This document shows positions 1-10,538 of a DNA stretch of 27,699 bases, piece by piece. The translations under genes were made by a program, and so were the position numbers. The stretch lies in contig RPFO01001753.1 in the NCBI GenBank assembly GCA_009746045.1, positions 66,501-94,199 on the forward strand, in the 5' to 3' direction. Origin of the DNA: Mesostigma viride. Taxonomy: Eukaryota > Streptophyta > Mesostigmatophyceae > Mesostigmatales > Mesostigmataceae. The notes under the pieces are model-generated. The model was not told where the DNA came from and ran no database searches. It saw nothing but the letters and a program-made list of their open reading frames with translations. The first letter of the stretch is position 1. The number at the start of each line of letters is the position of its first letter.

Positions 1-155
1 CCCATGCCCCACCTTGTCAGCCAACCGCAACAGGCAACCCATACCTGCCCACTAGTACTGCCTACTCAGGTTCCTTCCGTTTAAGCACTCACGGTTGAGC
101 ATGCCTTTGTACCCACCTTGTGGCAGCCCGCCTGCGCCCGCCCACTCCCACCCAC
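1..155 (-). other. TORTIFOLIA1-like intron 2 (partial) with copies of the exon 2 donor
   Basis: The intron runs off the left edge. On the minus strand the exon 2 donor CAAG|GTGGG recurs at about 111-121 and 8-18. The copy at 8-18 also keeps the exonic GACAAG. No coding exon is seen. Confidence 0.5.
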
Positions 156-350
156 CTTGTCGAAGCGCGCCTGTTCCAGCCGCGTGAGGCACTCCTGCCG
201 GAACGGGCTGAGCAGCGGGCCGAGTCGGCACGCCAGCGAGGCCAGCGCCTCGGCCGCCGCCTTGCGCGCCGTCCAATCGTTGCTCGCCAGCTCGTCCAGG
301 ATCAGTGGAAGCAGCTGCGCCAGGTGGGGCATCACGGCTGCCGCCGTGAC
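156..350 (-). CDS. TORTIFOLIA1-like exon 2
   Basis: Exon of exactly 65 codons, phase 0 at both ends. It holds the family hallmark DWTARKAAAEAL and ends at RFDK, where plant homologues continue with a VRD-like stretch. The acceptor is CAG|GTCACG and the donor AAG|GTGGGT. Confidence 0.82.
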
Positions 351-2014
351 CTGGTACGGCACAATGTGTGGCATGGGTGTGTGGCAGGATGTATGGTGTG
401 ATGTGTGGCAGGTAATGGGTACCGAGAACGGGTGTAGCAAAGGCAGGGCGTGGCCATGGCATCATAATCCTAACCAACAGGTCTTACCCAAAATCCATGT
501 CTTACCCAAAACATATATCCTACCCAACAGGTCTTACCCAAAATCCATATCTTACCCAACAGGCCTTAACCAATTCCATATCTTACCCAACAGGTCTTAC
601 CCAAAACTAACATCTGACCCAACAGGTCTTACCCAAAATCTATATCTTACCCAACAGGCCATAAATCTTACCCACAACATATATCTTACCCAACAGGTAA
701 TAACACAGGTGCTGATTAGTTATTAACAGCACCCGCCACCATCCCCCAAAATGGGAACTGGGAAGGGGAGGGGGGGGGGCAACAGGCCATAATACTTGTG
801 CCGGCACTAGTAGTCAGCGAGTGAACCAATCGGGGTGGTAAACTTGTGGGCAATGCAGGGGGCATCCCAGCCTAGAACTTGGGAAAGCGACCCCTTATGC
901 TGCCGCCATCCCCTGTTGCGAGGGCGGGTAGCATCACAAGCAGCACCCTATCATGGTTCATAATAGTGCTAATATATTTATTATTTTACCATGATAGTAC
1001 TCTATCATGGTTCATACTAGTGCTAATATATATATATATATATTATTTTACCATGGCAGCACCCTGTCATGGTTCATAACAGTGCTGATTATAGCTAGAA
1101 ACCATTGCTGCCGCCTGCTACGCCAAGCGGGAGCCAAGGCAGCCAACAGGGGGGATCCGTGCCAGCAGGCGGTAGGAAAAAAAAATTCCCAAAACATATG
1201 GAAATGTGCTTCTATTTTTAGATGGTATTGCGGCCCATCGCGGCTTCTCGTGTTCTCGTGAGGTGAAGTATGCATGGATACCCTGTTAACGCATTGATAC
1301 CTTGGCCACCTTGGCACTAAGAATTCTATCATGATCGCACACATCTAAACCCACGCTCACCTCCACGAGCTTGGCAAATGCCTTGAGGATCAGCCCCTTG
1401 GCCGCAAACGTGGAGCTGTGGAGCACCTTGGCCATCTTGGCACACAAACGGGGCACGTTGGCCTCGACGGGGGACTTGCTGAACGCAATGACGCGCGCCA
1501 GCACGAGCGACGCCGCCATCTGAACATTCTGATTCTGCTCGTTCAGCGCGTCAAAGAGTGGCTTGAAGAAGACGCCCATGAGGGTCCCTGACGACCCTGC
1601 CGGTACGGGGGGGGGCTCCACGCACTGCGCGAGCGTGCCCATTGCCTCGGCGCACGCTTCACGCACCGCCGTATCGGGATCCTTGAACCGACGCGCGATG
1701 GCGGCCACGACGCGTGCCAGGTGGGGCGTCAGCGCGTCCCCGTGAACGGAGGCCATCTCCCCGAATAGGAGCACGGTTTCCTTGCGAGCGAATGCCTTCT
1801 GCTGATTCTCAATTTCATAAAGGCAGCTCAGGAACATGGGGATGCCAGGCCCATCAAGGCGACCCACAATGGTGTGCAATTCGTTCACTGCATGACGCTG
1901 GGTGTCGCGATCACCCAACTTGGTAAGCGATGTCAGCACTTGCTGCTTGGTCTCCAGTACATTCGCGCCTTGCTTATCGCCGAATCGCCCAGCCGGACGG
2001 GGGCGAGCGGCCAT
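156..2014 (-). CDS. TORTIFOLIA1/SPIRAL2-like HEAT-repeat microtubule-associated protein, 5' part (two exons, partial)
   Basis: Two exons, 2014-1361 and 350-156, join in phase 0 with a GT donor (GAG|GTGAGC) and an AG acceptor (CAG|GTCACG). They give 283 residues before a third donor (AAG|GTGGGT) leads off the window. The protein is a run of HEAT-type helices: an N-terminal TLTKLGDRDTQ-like block, then HGDALTPHLARVVAAIARRFKDPD, and in exon 2 DWTARKAAAEALASLA followed by ARFDK. That order and the wording around DWxxRKAAAEAL and RFDK are typical of the N-terminal TOG-like domain of plant TORTIFOLIA1/SPIRAL2 proteins, which bind cortical microtubules. I chose the ATG at 2014 (context GGGAATGGCC). 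The frame stays open upstream to a TTG at 2050 but has no earlier ATG. The C-terminal part is missing from the window. The gene is divergent from the Ca2+-ATPase. Family call is confident, exact function inferred. Confidence 0.82.
476..720 (-). repeat. Intronic tandem repeat rich in 5' splice-site-like GGGTAAGA
   Basis: This lies inside TORTIFOLIA1-like intron 1. Degenerate units of about 15-33 bp contain TCTTACCCA on the plus strand, so the sense (minus) strand holds roughly ten copies of GGGTAAGA, which matches the 5' splice-site consensus. Units alternate with CCTGTTGG and AT-rich spacers. Confidence 0.75.
942..1095. repeat. Tandem repeat, three units of about 54-62 bp
   Basis: Units start near 942, 996 and 1058. 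Each has the order AGCACCCTATCATGG, TTCATAATAGTGCTAATA, then TATTATTTTACCATG. The second unit has an expanded (TA)n. The repeat is intronic, within TORTIFOLIA1-like intron 1. Confidence 0.7.
1361..2014 (-). CDS. TORTIFOLIA1-like exon 1
   Basis: Exon of 218 codons, phase 0 at its 3' end. It carries the start codon and the first HEAT helices, including the segment FARKETVLLFGEMASVHGD. The donor reads GAG|GTGAGC on the minus strand. Confidence 0.8.
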
Positions 2015-3794
2015 TCCCTCCTGCAACCCAAAGCCCGCCCGCAGCGTCAACTGGCAACCTTCCCCAATGCAGCGACGCCGCCGCAGAATCTAATCGGCCT
2101 TTGGGAGGACAACACTGTACTCGGGAATTTTTGCCGTGACCTGATACGCCGATATTATCTTCTTGGTTACAAGCGAATAATTTGCTTTACATCCATAGTA
2201 TGCACGTTCAGCACAAGGTAATCTTGGGCTGTGCACCGCGACAGTGTGACACAGTTGCAAAGGACGCTAATTAACGGTTTCCCCAGCTGCGTCATATTCC
2301 AAGCCAGGATCTCTATACTATCAGGGTGTCATAAGTTCAAATCATATAGACGATACATCATAAAACACCTTACCAATCTTGATTCTTGAACGCTTGCATA
2401 AATGCAAGTTACTGAATGCACGACTGTTGTGTTAGGCCCACCTCGCCATATGATTAATTTTCGGTTCGGTGCCTGTATGGTTTTCCGGTGAAATGGGTGT
2501 TTTTTGTATTTCCATATACCAGTTAAGTTAACCCAGGTATGCCACAAATAGCCAAACACCTAGTTGGTTCGGTATAACCTAGTGGTTCGGTATGGTTTAT
2601 CAACTTATTGGTTGCACTGTTGGCAGTTTAGGCACGCTACAGTACATTACCTTTACAGTACAGTACTGTAGGGGAGAACCGGCGATGGGTCTCCCTGACC
2701 GGCGATTCCGGACAGATTGTCACACTATCCTTTCTGAATACTGTACAATCCTTTCTGAATACTGTACAGTTTCCCCCTGTTGTTGTTGTTGTTGTTGTGT
2801 CCCACGCCGCACATGGGCAGCAGAGAATCTATATATTCCTTTTGGTTAATAAAAATACCCATTTACCCGGAAAAAAATCTGTAGTTGCCGAGGGCCGGAT
2901 ATATTTAGTATCGGTGGCACTATCGGGGCACTGTGACATGGACGGTCAATCCGGTTGCATCATCGGATACCAAAGTGAGTTTAAATTTTTGTTGTTGTTG
3001 TTGTTGATGAGAAGCCCAACCCCTTACAGAATCTGTACAGAATCTGGGCAGTTACCAGTTTGGTAATTGCGATCCTTGGTAATATTTGGAATAAACGTAC
3101 ACCTATTTACCTGGAATTGCGATCCTTGGTAATTGAAAAGTTTGACATAAAATAACACGATTTTATGAGGATATGTATGTATTCCAGGCGTTGAGTTGAG
3201 TTGAGTTGAGTTGAGTTGAGTTGAGTTTATTCCCGCGCCGGTGTACCGACAGGGTTATTATTAGTTGACCCAACGGCTGGTCCTGCCTGTACATGTTGGC
3301 AAACAAGGTGAGAGCGGTGAATAAACTGACTGTACGGTGTACCAGGCGTGGGAATAAACTGACTGACTGGCTTGACTGTCAGCATGCTTCCTTTTGCACC
3401 TCGCGCAGTTGTGCTGCTCAACGCGCGACGCGTCGCAGCGTGCTTTGGGCAATGCTCAAGTATCCTGTACTGCGGCCCAGTCGAACGTTGGCACTTGGGA
3501 TCTGGGCATTCTAGTCGGGGTGCCTGAACGAAAAGATCTTCCTTTCATGAAAGTCGCAGTTTGGACGCCCGTCTTGACAGTTGATGGCCGATGTGGGAAA
3601 TCTTACCAGCTGCATTGGCCTTTCTCGGGAACCGGCGGTGGTTGGTAGCAGTGAGGCCGGGGCTTTCCCGTGTGCACTCCCTCTCAATATAACTCATTAT
3701 CAAAGTAATGTTGCCGCAGCTTATCTAGGGGACTGCCTGCAATGTTACATAAGACGGGAAACGGGCATTGAGTGTTTTGCGTTGAACTGCAGCC
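2015..3794. other. Divergent intergenic region between the TORTIFOLIA1-like gene and the Ca2+-ATPase
   Basis: No convincing coding exon on either strand. It holds (TTG)n runs at 2778-2798 and about 2988-3007, a (TTGAG)7 run at 3191-3225, and a local duplication in which GGAATTGCGATCCTTGGTAA recurs about 48 bp apart near 3064 and 3112. Promoters for both genes should lie here, but I cannot point to a specific element. Confidence 0.6.
3191..3225. repeat. (TTGAG)7 microsatellite
   Basis: Seven perfect copies of the pentamer TTGAG, about 570 bp upstream of the ATPase start codon. Confidence 0.9.
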
Positions 3795-5162
3795 ATGTCG
3801 AGCATGGTATCCTCCGCCTCCCCTGAGGTGTCAGTTCTTGCCGCGCTGAAGCGCGTTGGTTCTTGTACACTTCGCAATGACAGGCTAGGGTGTAGGACTC
3901 TTCCTGGCAGTCGCTTCTCCAACGCTCTGCGGCCTTGTCGCGCCCAATTTCCGGCGGCGGTTCACGTTGGTGCCCGCCTGAGCACACGCAGCGCGCCACT
4001 CTCCGCGGCGTTTGGCTCTCCGAGGCGGGAGGCAGCTACACGGAAGGTTATTGCTGCCGCTGCGAGCAACACCACCGCCCCTGTCCAGGACGCGCCGTCC
4101 CAGGTCACCGGGTTCGGCGTCCGGGTGGAGCAATTGCGGGAGCTGTCGTCCGCGGATGCGGAAGACGTGCCGTCCAAGCTGGCAGCCCTAGGGGGAACCC
4201 GCGGGTTGCTCGACGCGCTCAAGACGCACCCCAAGGATGGTCTGTCGACGGCGGAGGCCTCGTCGTCCGCCCGACGCGGCGCGTTCGGCGAGAACCGCAT
4301 GCCGACGGTCCCTCCCAAGACGATCATCGAGCTCGCGCTGGAGGCGCTTGAGGACCCGACGCTGGTCATCCTCATGATCTCTGGGGCGATCTCCCTGGTG
4401 CTTGGCCTTACGGTGGAGGAGGACAAGTCGACCGGCTGGATCGATGGCGCAGCGATCCTCGCGGCCGTCCTGGTGGTCGTCACCGTGACGGCCGTCAACA
4501 ACTTCCAAAAGGAGAAGCAGTTCCGCAAGCTGAACGCGGTCAAGGACGACGTGGCGGTGCGCGTGTGGCGCGACGGCCACCAGACGACGATCAGCACGTT
4601 CGACCTGGTCGCGGGCGACATCGTGCTGCTCGAGGTGGGGGACATATTGCCGGCGGATGGAATTATCATCGAAGCGGACGGGCTCAAAGTCGACGAGAGC
4701 CACCTCACTGGGGAGAGCGACGCCGTCAAGAAGGATGCGACCGACCACCCCCTGGCGTTATCCGGGTCCAAGGTGTTTGAGGGCGCGGGCAAGATGGCCG
4801 TGATTGGTGTCGGCCAAAACTCGATGGCAGGCATCATCTCTTCTCTCATTCTCTTTGGGGAGAATAAGCAGCCAGGATCCGGGGGGGAAGCCGCCGCCGC
4901 GGCTGCAGGGGGTGATATCGCGGAAGAGGCCGCGGCGGCACGCGCGGCGGCAGCCAAGGAAGGCGAGGGCGAGGGCGAGGGCGGCCCTGGGTCACTATTC
5001 AAGAACAAGAGCGTGCTGCAGGCCAAGCTGGATGACGTGGCGGTCCAGATCGGGTCATTCGGGCTGGTGGCAGCGATCATTTGCTCGGGTCTGATGATGG
5101 TCCAGTTCACGTACGGCCACTTCTGGGTCGACAAGCTGCCCTGGCAGTGGGCGTACATGCAG
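3795..5162 (+). CDS. Ca2+-ATPase exon 1: transit-like N-terminus, M1, M2, A domain, M3
   Basis: 456 codons, phase 0 at the end (CAG|GTGGGG). After the transit-like segment come the family's N-terminal block ([21 protein letters not shown]), M1 (about 185-206), M2 (about 214-235), the actuator domain with TGES, an Ala/Gly/Glu-rich insertion at about 356-400, and M3 (about 419-441). Confidence 0.95.
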
Positions 5163-8100
5163 GTGGGGAGCAGGGGCTAGCAAACGAGGCATGCATCGTG
5201 GGGGTGTGGGGGGCAAGCTACCCTGGCAGTGGGCGTACATGCAGGTGGGGGGATGGCGGGGGGACCCTGAGAGGGCCGTATGCTAGTGGCTATATGTTTG
5301 TGGCCGTGGGCGTCCGTGCGAGTGTGTGTGGGGAGTGCTGGGGTGTGTTTGTGGCCGTGGGTGTACATGCAGGTGTGTGTGGGGTGCTGGAGTGTGTTTG
5401 CGGCCGTCAGACGCAACCATCCCCCCGGGCGCCCACCAGGAGCCACTGCAACCGGCGCCCCATGCTACTCTGCTACCACGCCCCCGCCAGGACTACGTGT
5501 GCATATGCGTGACGGGCGTGTCCACTCTTTCTCCCTTTTGCGTGCTCTCACTCGCTTGCGCTCGCGTCCCTCCCGGGACTCTCCCTCCCCCAACCCTACC
5601 CTCCCCCCCCCCCCCCCCCCCCGCCTCTCTTACACCAGGACTACGTGCGCATGTTCATCACGGGCGTTACCGTCCTCGTCGTCGCCGTCCCAGAGGGTCT
5701 GCCCCTCGCGGTGACCATCTCGTTCGCCTACGCGGTCATGCGCATGCTCGAGGACAACAACCTGGTCCGCCACCTGGACGCGTGCGAGACGATGGGATCC
5801 GCCACCGCCATCTGCTCCGACAAGACAGGGACCCTGACCGAGAATCGGATGCGGGTCACGCGGGCCTACCTCCTCGGGCGGCACTTCCGGCACGACGCGG
5901 GCGCGGCCGCGGGGGGTCCGGCCGAGGGCTTTGAGTACCAGCCACTCGTGGCCCTGGGGGATGATGCTCGGGCACTCCTGTTGGACCTCGTCTCATTGAA
6001 CTCCACGGCCACGCTGCAGGAGGGCAGCCAGGGCGCCGGACCGGTGGTTGTCGGGAACAAGACGGAAGGCGCGATGCTGCTGCTCTTGGAGGCGCTGGGG
6101 ATGCCGGGGGAGTACGTGCGCGTGCGCCAGCAGCGGCCGGTGTACAAGACGTGGAACTTCTCGTCCGACCGCAAGCGCATGACCGTGGTGACCTCGGTGC
6201 CGGAGGGCAGTAGCAGCCTCACCGGGGGCATCGACGGCAAGCCCGTTAGCGGGAGCTCCGGTCGTGCCCGCGTGTACACCAAGGGCGCGGCGGAGATCGT
6301 CACGGATCTGTGCAGCAGCAAGCTGGGCGCGGACGGCAGCGTGGCCCCCCTAAGCGGCGCCGACCGCAAGGCGATCGCGTCGACCATTTCCGGGTTCGCC
6401 GACCAGGGTCTCCGCTGCATCGCACTGTCCTACCGGGACATGGCCGGCGTGGGCGGGCGGGAGGATGTACCGGAGGACGCGGGGGCTGTGGAGAAGGACC
6501 TCACGCTGGTGGGCATTGTTGGTATCGAGGACCCGATCCGGGAGGAGGTCCCTCATGCGATCAAGCGGTGCCAGGATGCAGGGATTACCGTGCGCATGGT
6601 CACTGGGGATAACGTATCGACCGCGACGGCCATTGCACGTAAGTGCGGGATCTTGCCCCCATTTGGGGCCGGCCAGGCGGTCAAGGAAGGTTCGGTGATG
6701 CAAGGGTCGGAGTTCCGGGCCAAGGTGCTGGACGCGGAAGGCCAGATCCGTCAGGACGTGTTTGACAAGACGCTGCGGAGCATGCGCGTGCTGGCGCGGT
6801 CGTCCCCCGCGGACAAGTTTGTGCTGGTGAGCGGGCTGAGGAACATGAGGGATGCGGAGAACAACCGTCAGGTGGTCGCAGTCACGGGGGACGGCACGAA
6901 TGACGCGCCTGCGCTCAAGAAGGCGGACGTCGGTTTTGCGATGGGCATCACGGGTGAGCGGGGATGTTGATGTCACTTGAAAACTATGATAAAGCAGTGG
7001 ATTAGAAGACAGTGGTCATGTCGGATTCATGGGCATCACGGGTGGGTGGCTGCAGTATGTCCTTACACAGTAGTTGTAAGAAAAACTTGTTTATAGGACG
7101 CTGGGGTGGCGACGGGCATGGCTGGTGGGTGGCTCTATCATCTACATTATAAGCATCGCCACAATTTTGATTCCGATCACGTTCCTTATCTGAACGGCAC
7201 TTTTTCCAGTCGTGTCACTTTTCTCATCACCTTTTCCTTTTTGGTTGACGTTCCTTATTTCAATCTCAATGGCGCCACAGGCACCTCGGTGGCCAAGGAC
7301 GCGAGCGACATCATTCTGCTTGACGACAACTTCACGTCCATCGTCAAGGCGGTCAAGTGGGGGCGCAACGTGTACGACAACATCTCCAAGTTCCTCCAGT
7401 TCCAGCTCACAGGTATACTACTATCTTTTCTGCAGTCCCAGCTCACAGGCAGGGCAAGAGTTGACTTTTGCCCTCCCCCCCCAACCCCCCCGCAACTCCT
7501 CGTCTGCAGTTCCAGCTCACAGGTAGGTGGAGGCTCCACAATGCCCGCCCATTGGGTATTTCACGCTTGGCATTCCGCGTTTCTTCTGTCAGCCAATTTT
7601 CCATGTCTCGTCCTTGAGTTGCGGAAATCTATCATGATTGCGCAACATGGGTACCGCCTTGTGTGGACCCCCCATTTTTTTCCCTAGTACTTCATCAGGA
7701 ACACCCTCCGTCGCTGCACAGGCACCTGATTAGCGCGGTGCTGGTTTAGTTCCTTGTGCCTTCTGGCCTGCCCTAACGCTGCTGCATTGAATGCCCGGTT
7801 ATGACATTCCTTCCGGTGATGCATAGCAAGTCAACGGATTGACCACCATCATGAGCCACACAGGAAGTGCTTGCTGACCTGCCCTGATGCTGTCACCTCC
7901 CATGCCCCATTCTTGCACATGTTCCCTACCACAATTCTTGATCGCTCCCAGTGAACGTGTCGGCCATCATCATCAGCTGCACAGGCGCCGCGGTGCTGAG
8001 CGAGAGCCCGCTGAGGACGGTGCAGATGCTCTGGGTCAACCTCATCATGGTAAGTGTGGCGAGGTTTTTTATGGTTGTGTCGAATGATAGGCAGGACTAG

Positions 8101-10507
8101 CGATCTCCTGTCAGCCACGACTGTGAGGAAAAATAAATTACTTAATTGATCATTCAATTGCATGCGGTCCCCTTGGGGACTGACCGCGAGGATGCTCTGG
8201 GTCCACGTCGTCACGGTAAACAGTTTCATTCAATCGGTGTATGCAACGATAGGCATGCCTTGCGTATTGTTGTTCGCCACCACCATAAGGATGCTCTGGG
8301 TGGACCTCAACTTGCTATGACTCCACTTGTTCGTTATGGCGAGGTCCAACCTGTTGGTAGACTCAATCGTAGGCAGGCCCGGCGTATTGTTAGCCATCGT
8401 GAGGATGCTCTGGGTCAACCTCGGCGTGCACACCTGTTACCGAGGGCAGCTGATTCCTTACACTGCTGGTTGCAGTTAGTGTTAGCCGTGCCTGGTGTGC
8501 ACGCCATTGATCGCATTACATTATATCGTACTGCCACAGTGCCAACGATTTTCGGGCGCTATATGCGTCCGAGTGTGATCAACAGGATCACCCGGCTCAA
8601 GAGACCACCTTGCCTTGCAGAGCTGTTTTCCTGCATCTATTGTGTTCATTTGGCATCCGCTATCTCTTTACCCAGCGGACTTGTCAACATGATTTGATGC
8701 ATCATCCATGCACAATGGCACTGTGCGATGCCCTTCTTAGAAAATGTAGATGCTGCCGCCAGCATGCTTGCCAACATATACCACCTCCCAACTTGCCAGC
8801 AGTTCTCAGCACCTAGCATCCTTGCTAATCATCTCGGGAATCCACGCACATCTCGAAAACTATAAGTTTCAATCAATTGTCGGAGATGCAAACAGTCTTG
8901 ACTGTGTGCCCCCATCATAGCTGCCAATGCCCCTGATCACCCATGCAAATTGCTCGCCTAGTTTCCACCCAGCCGTCAAGGGCGCTGATGTCTTTACTAA
9001 CCCTACTTCGCCTCCCCTTGTACCCCCCCTACTTCCATGATCCCTCCCATCACCATCATCCACTCATAGACAGTTCGTGCTACCTGACGCAGTCTTTTGC
9101 TACAAATATTTAACTCCCCCCCTTCCCCCTTCCCCCTTTCCCCTTTCCCCTTTCCCCTTTCCCCTTTCCCCTTTCCCCTTTCCCCTTTCCCCTTTCCCCT
9201 TTCCCTTTCCCCTTTCCCCTTTCCCCTTTCCCCTTTCCCCTCTCCCCTCTCCCTCTCCCCTCTCCCCTCTCCCTCTCCCCTCTCCCCTCTCCCTCTCCCC
9301 TCTCCCCTCTCCCTCTCCCCTCTCCCTCTCCCTCTCCCCTCTCCCCTCTCCCCTCTCCCCTCTCCCCTCTCCCCTCTCCCCTCTCCCTCTCCCCTCTCCC
9401 CTCTCCCCTCTCCCTCTCCCCTCTCCCCTCTCCCCTCTCCCTCTCCCCTCTCCCTCTCCCCTCTCCCCTCTCCCCTCTCCCCTCTCCCCTCTCCCCTCTC
9501 CCTCTCCCCTCTCCCCTCTCCCCTCTCCCCTCTCCCCTCTCCCTCTCCCCTCTCCCTCTCCCCTCTCCCCTCTCCCCTCTCCCCTCTCCCCTCTCCCCTC
9601 TCCCCTCTCCCTCTCCCTCTCCCCTCTCCCCTCTCCCCTCTCCCTCTCCCCTCTCCCCTCTCCCCTCTCCCCTCTCCCCTCTCCCCTCTCCCCTCCCCCT
9701 CTCCCCTCTCCCCTCTCCCCTCTCCCCTCTCCCCTCTCCCCTCTCCCCTCTCCCCTCTCCCCTCTCCCCTCTCCCCTCTCCCCTCTCCCCTCTCCCCTCT
9801 CCCTCTCCCCTCTCCCTCTCCCTCTCCCCTCTCCCCTCTCCCCTCTCCCCTCTCCCCTCTCCCCTCTCCCCTCTCCCCTCTCCCCTCTCCCCTCTCCCTC
9901 TCCCCTCTCCTCTCCCCTCTCCCCTCTCCCCTCTCCCCTCACCTCTCACCCTTCTTCCTTCCCGTCACCTTTCACCCCTTCCCTGCTCCCCCCCCTGGCG
10001 CGTCCCAGGACACGCTGGCCTCGCTGGCCCTGGCCACGGAGCCACCCCAGGAGCAGCTGCTGGATCGGCCGCCGTACCCGAGCGGGCAGGACATTCTCAG
10101 CCCGCAGATGATCAAGAACATTGCCGGGCAGGTACGTCTATTCTTGGCCTCCCATGACTTCTGTAGCTACAAGCTGTGCAAGAAAAGTGGTGCTTATCGA
10201 TGGATGGGTTGATGGATGGATGGATGGATGAGTGTGGATGCGTCTGGTCCTCCTGGGTGATTAATAGTGTCGCCATGCAGGACAGGGTGTGCCTTACATA
10301 AGATGGTGTGTTTGTTTCCCAGTTGCGGGCTTGATAACACAGCTGACTAGATAACAAAAATGCCTACGCTGCTTGTCATACTACTGCCACGGCCGTCCGT
10401 CATGTTTGTCTTATCTTCCTCGTCTTGCCACTGATACAACTTTAAATGTCCCCTTGTCTCACCGTGACACACAACCCATCTCCTTTTCTCGTGCGCCACA
10501 CCGCGCA

Positions 10508-10538
<31 letters not shown>

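Larger units (their letters stand above)
8050..10008 (+). other. ATPase intron 4 (1959 nt) with exon-edge ladder and giant pyrimidine tract
   Basis: Copies of the exon 4 edge GATGCTCTGGGTCAACCTC (8025-8043) occur at 8191, 8290 and 8404, each followed by related flanking sequence. About 8430-9110 has no gene or clear repeat. 9115-9950 is the pyrimidine tract. Confidence 0.8.

Noticed and set aside
118-726. Plus-strand frame of 202 codons
   Set aside because: Antisense to TORTIFOLIA1-like exon 2 and then the intronic TCTTACCCA repeat.
3962-5158. Minus-strand frame of 398 codons
   Set aside because: Shadow of ATPase exon 1 in GC-rich DNA. The plus strand carries the family motifs.
9077-10212. 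Long Ser/Pro/Leu-rich and Arg/Gly/Glu-rich frames over the pyrimidine tract
   Set aside because: Artefact of CCCCTCT units. The tract is ATPase intron 4, as shown by exons 4 and 5 joining in phase at M6.
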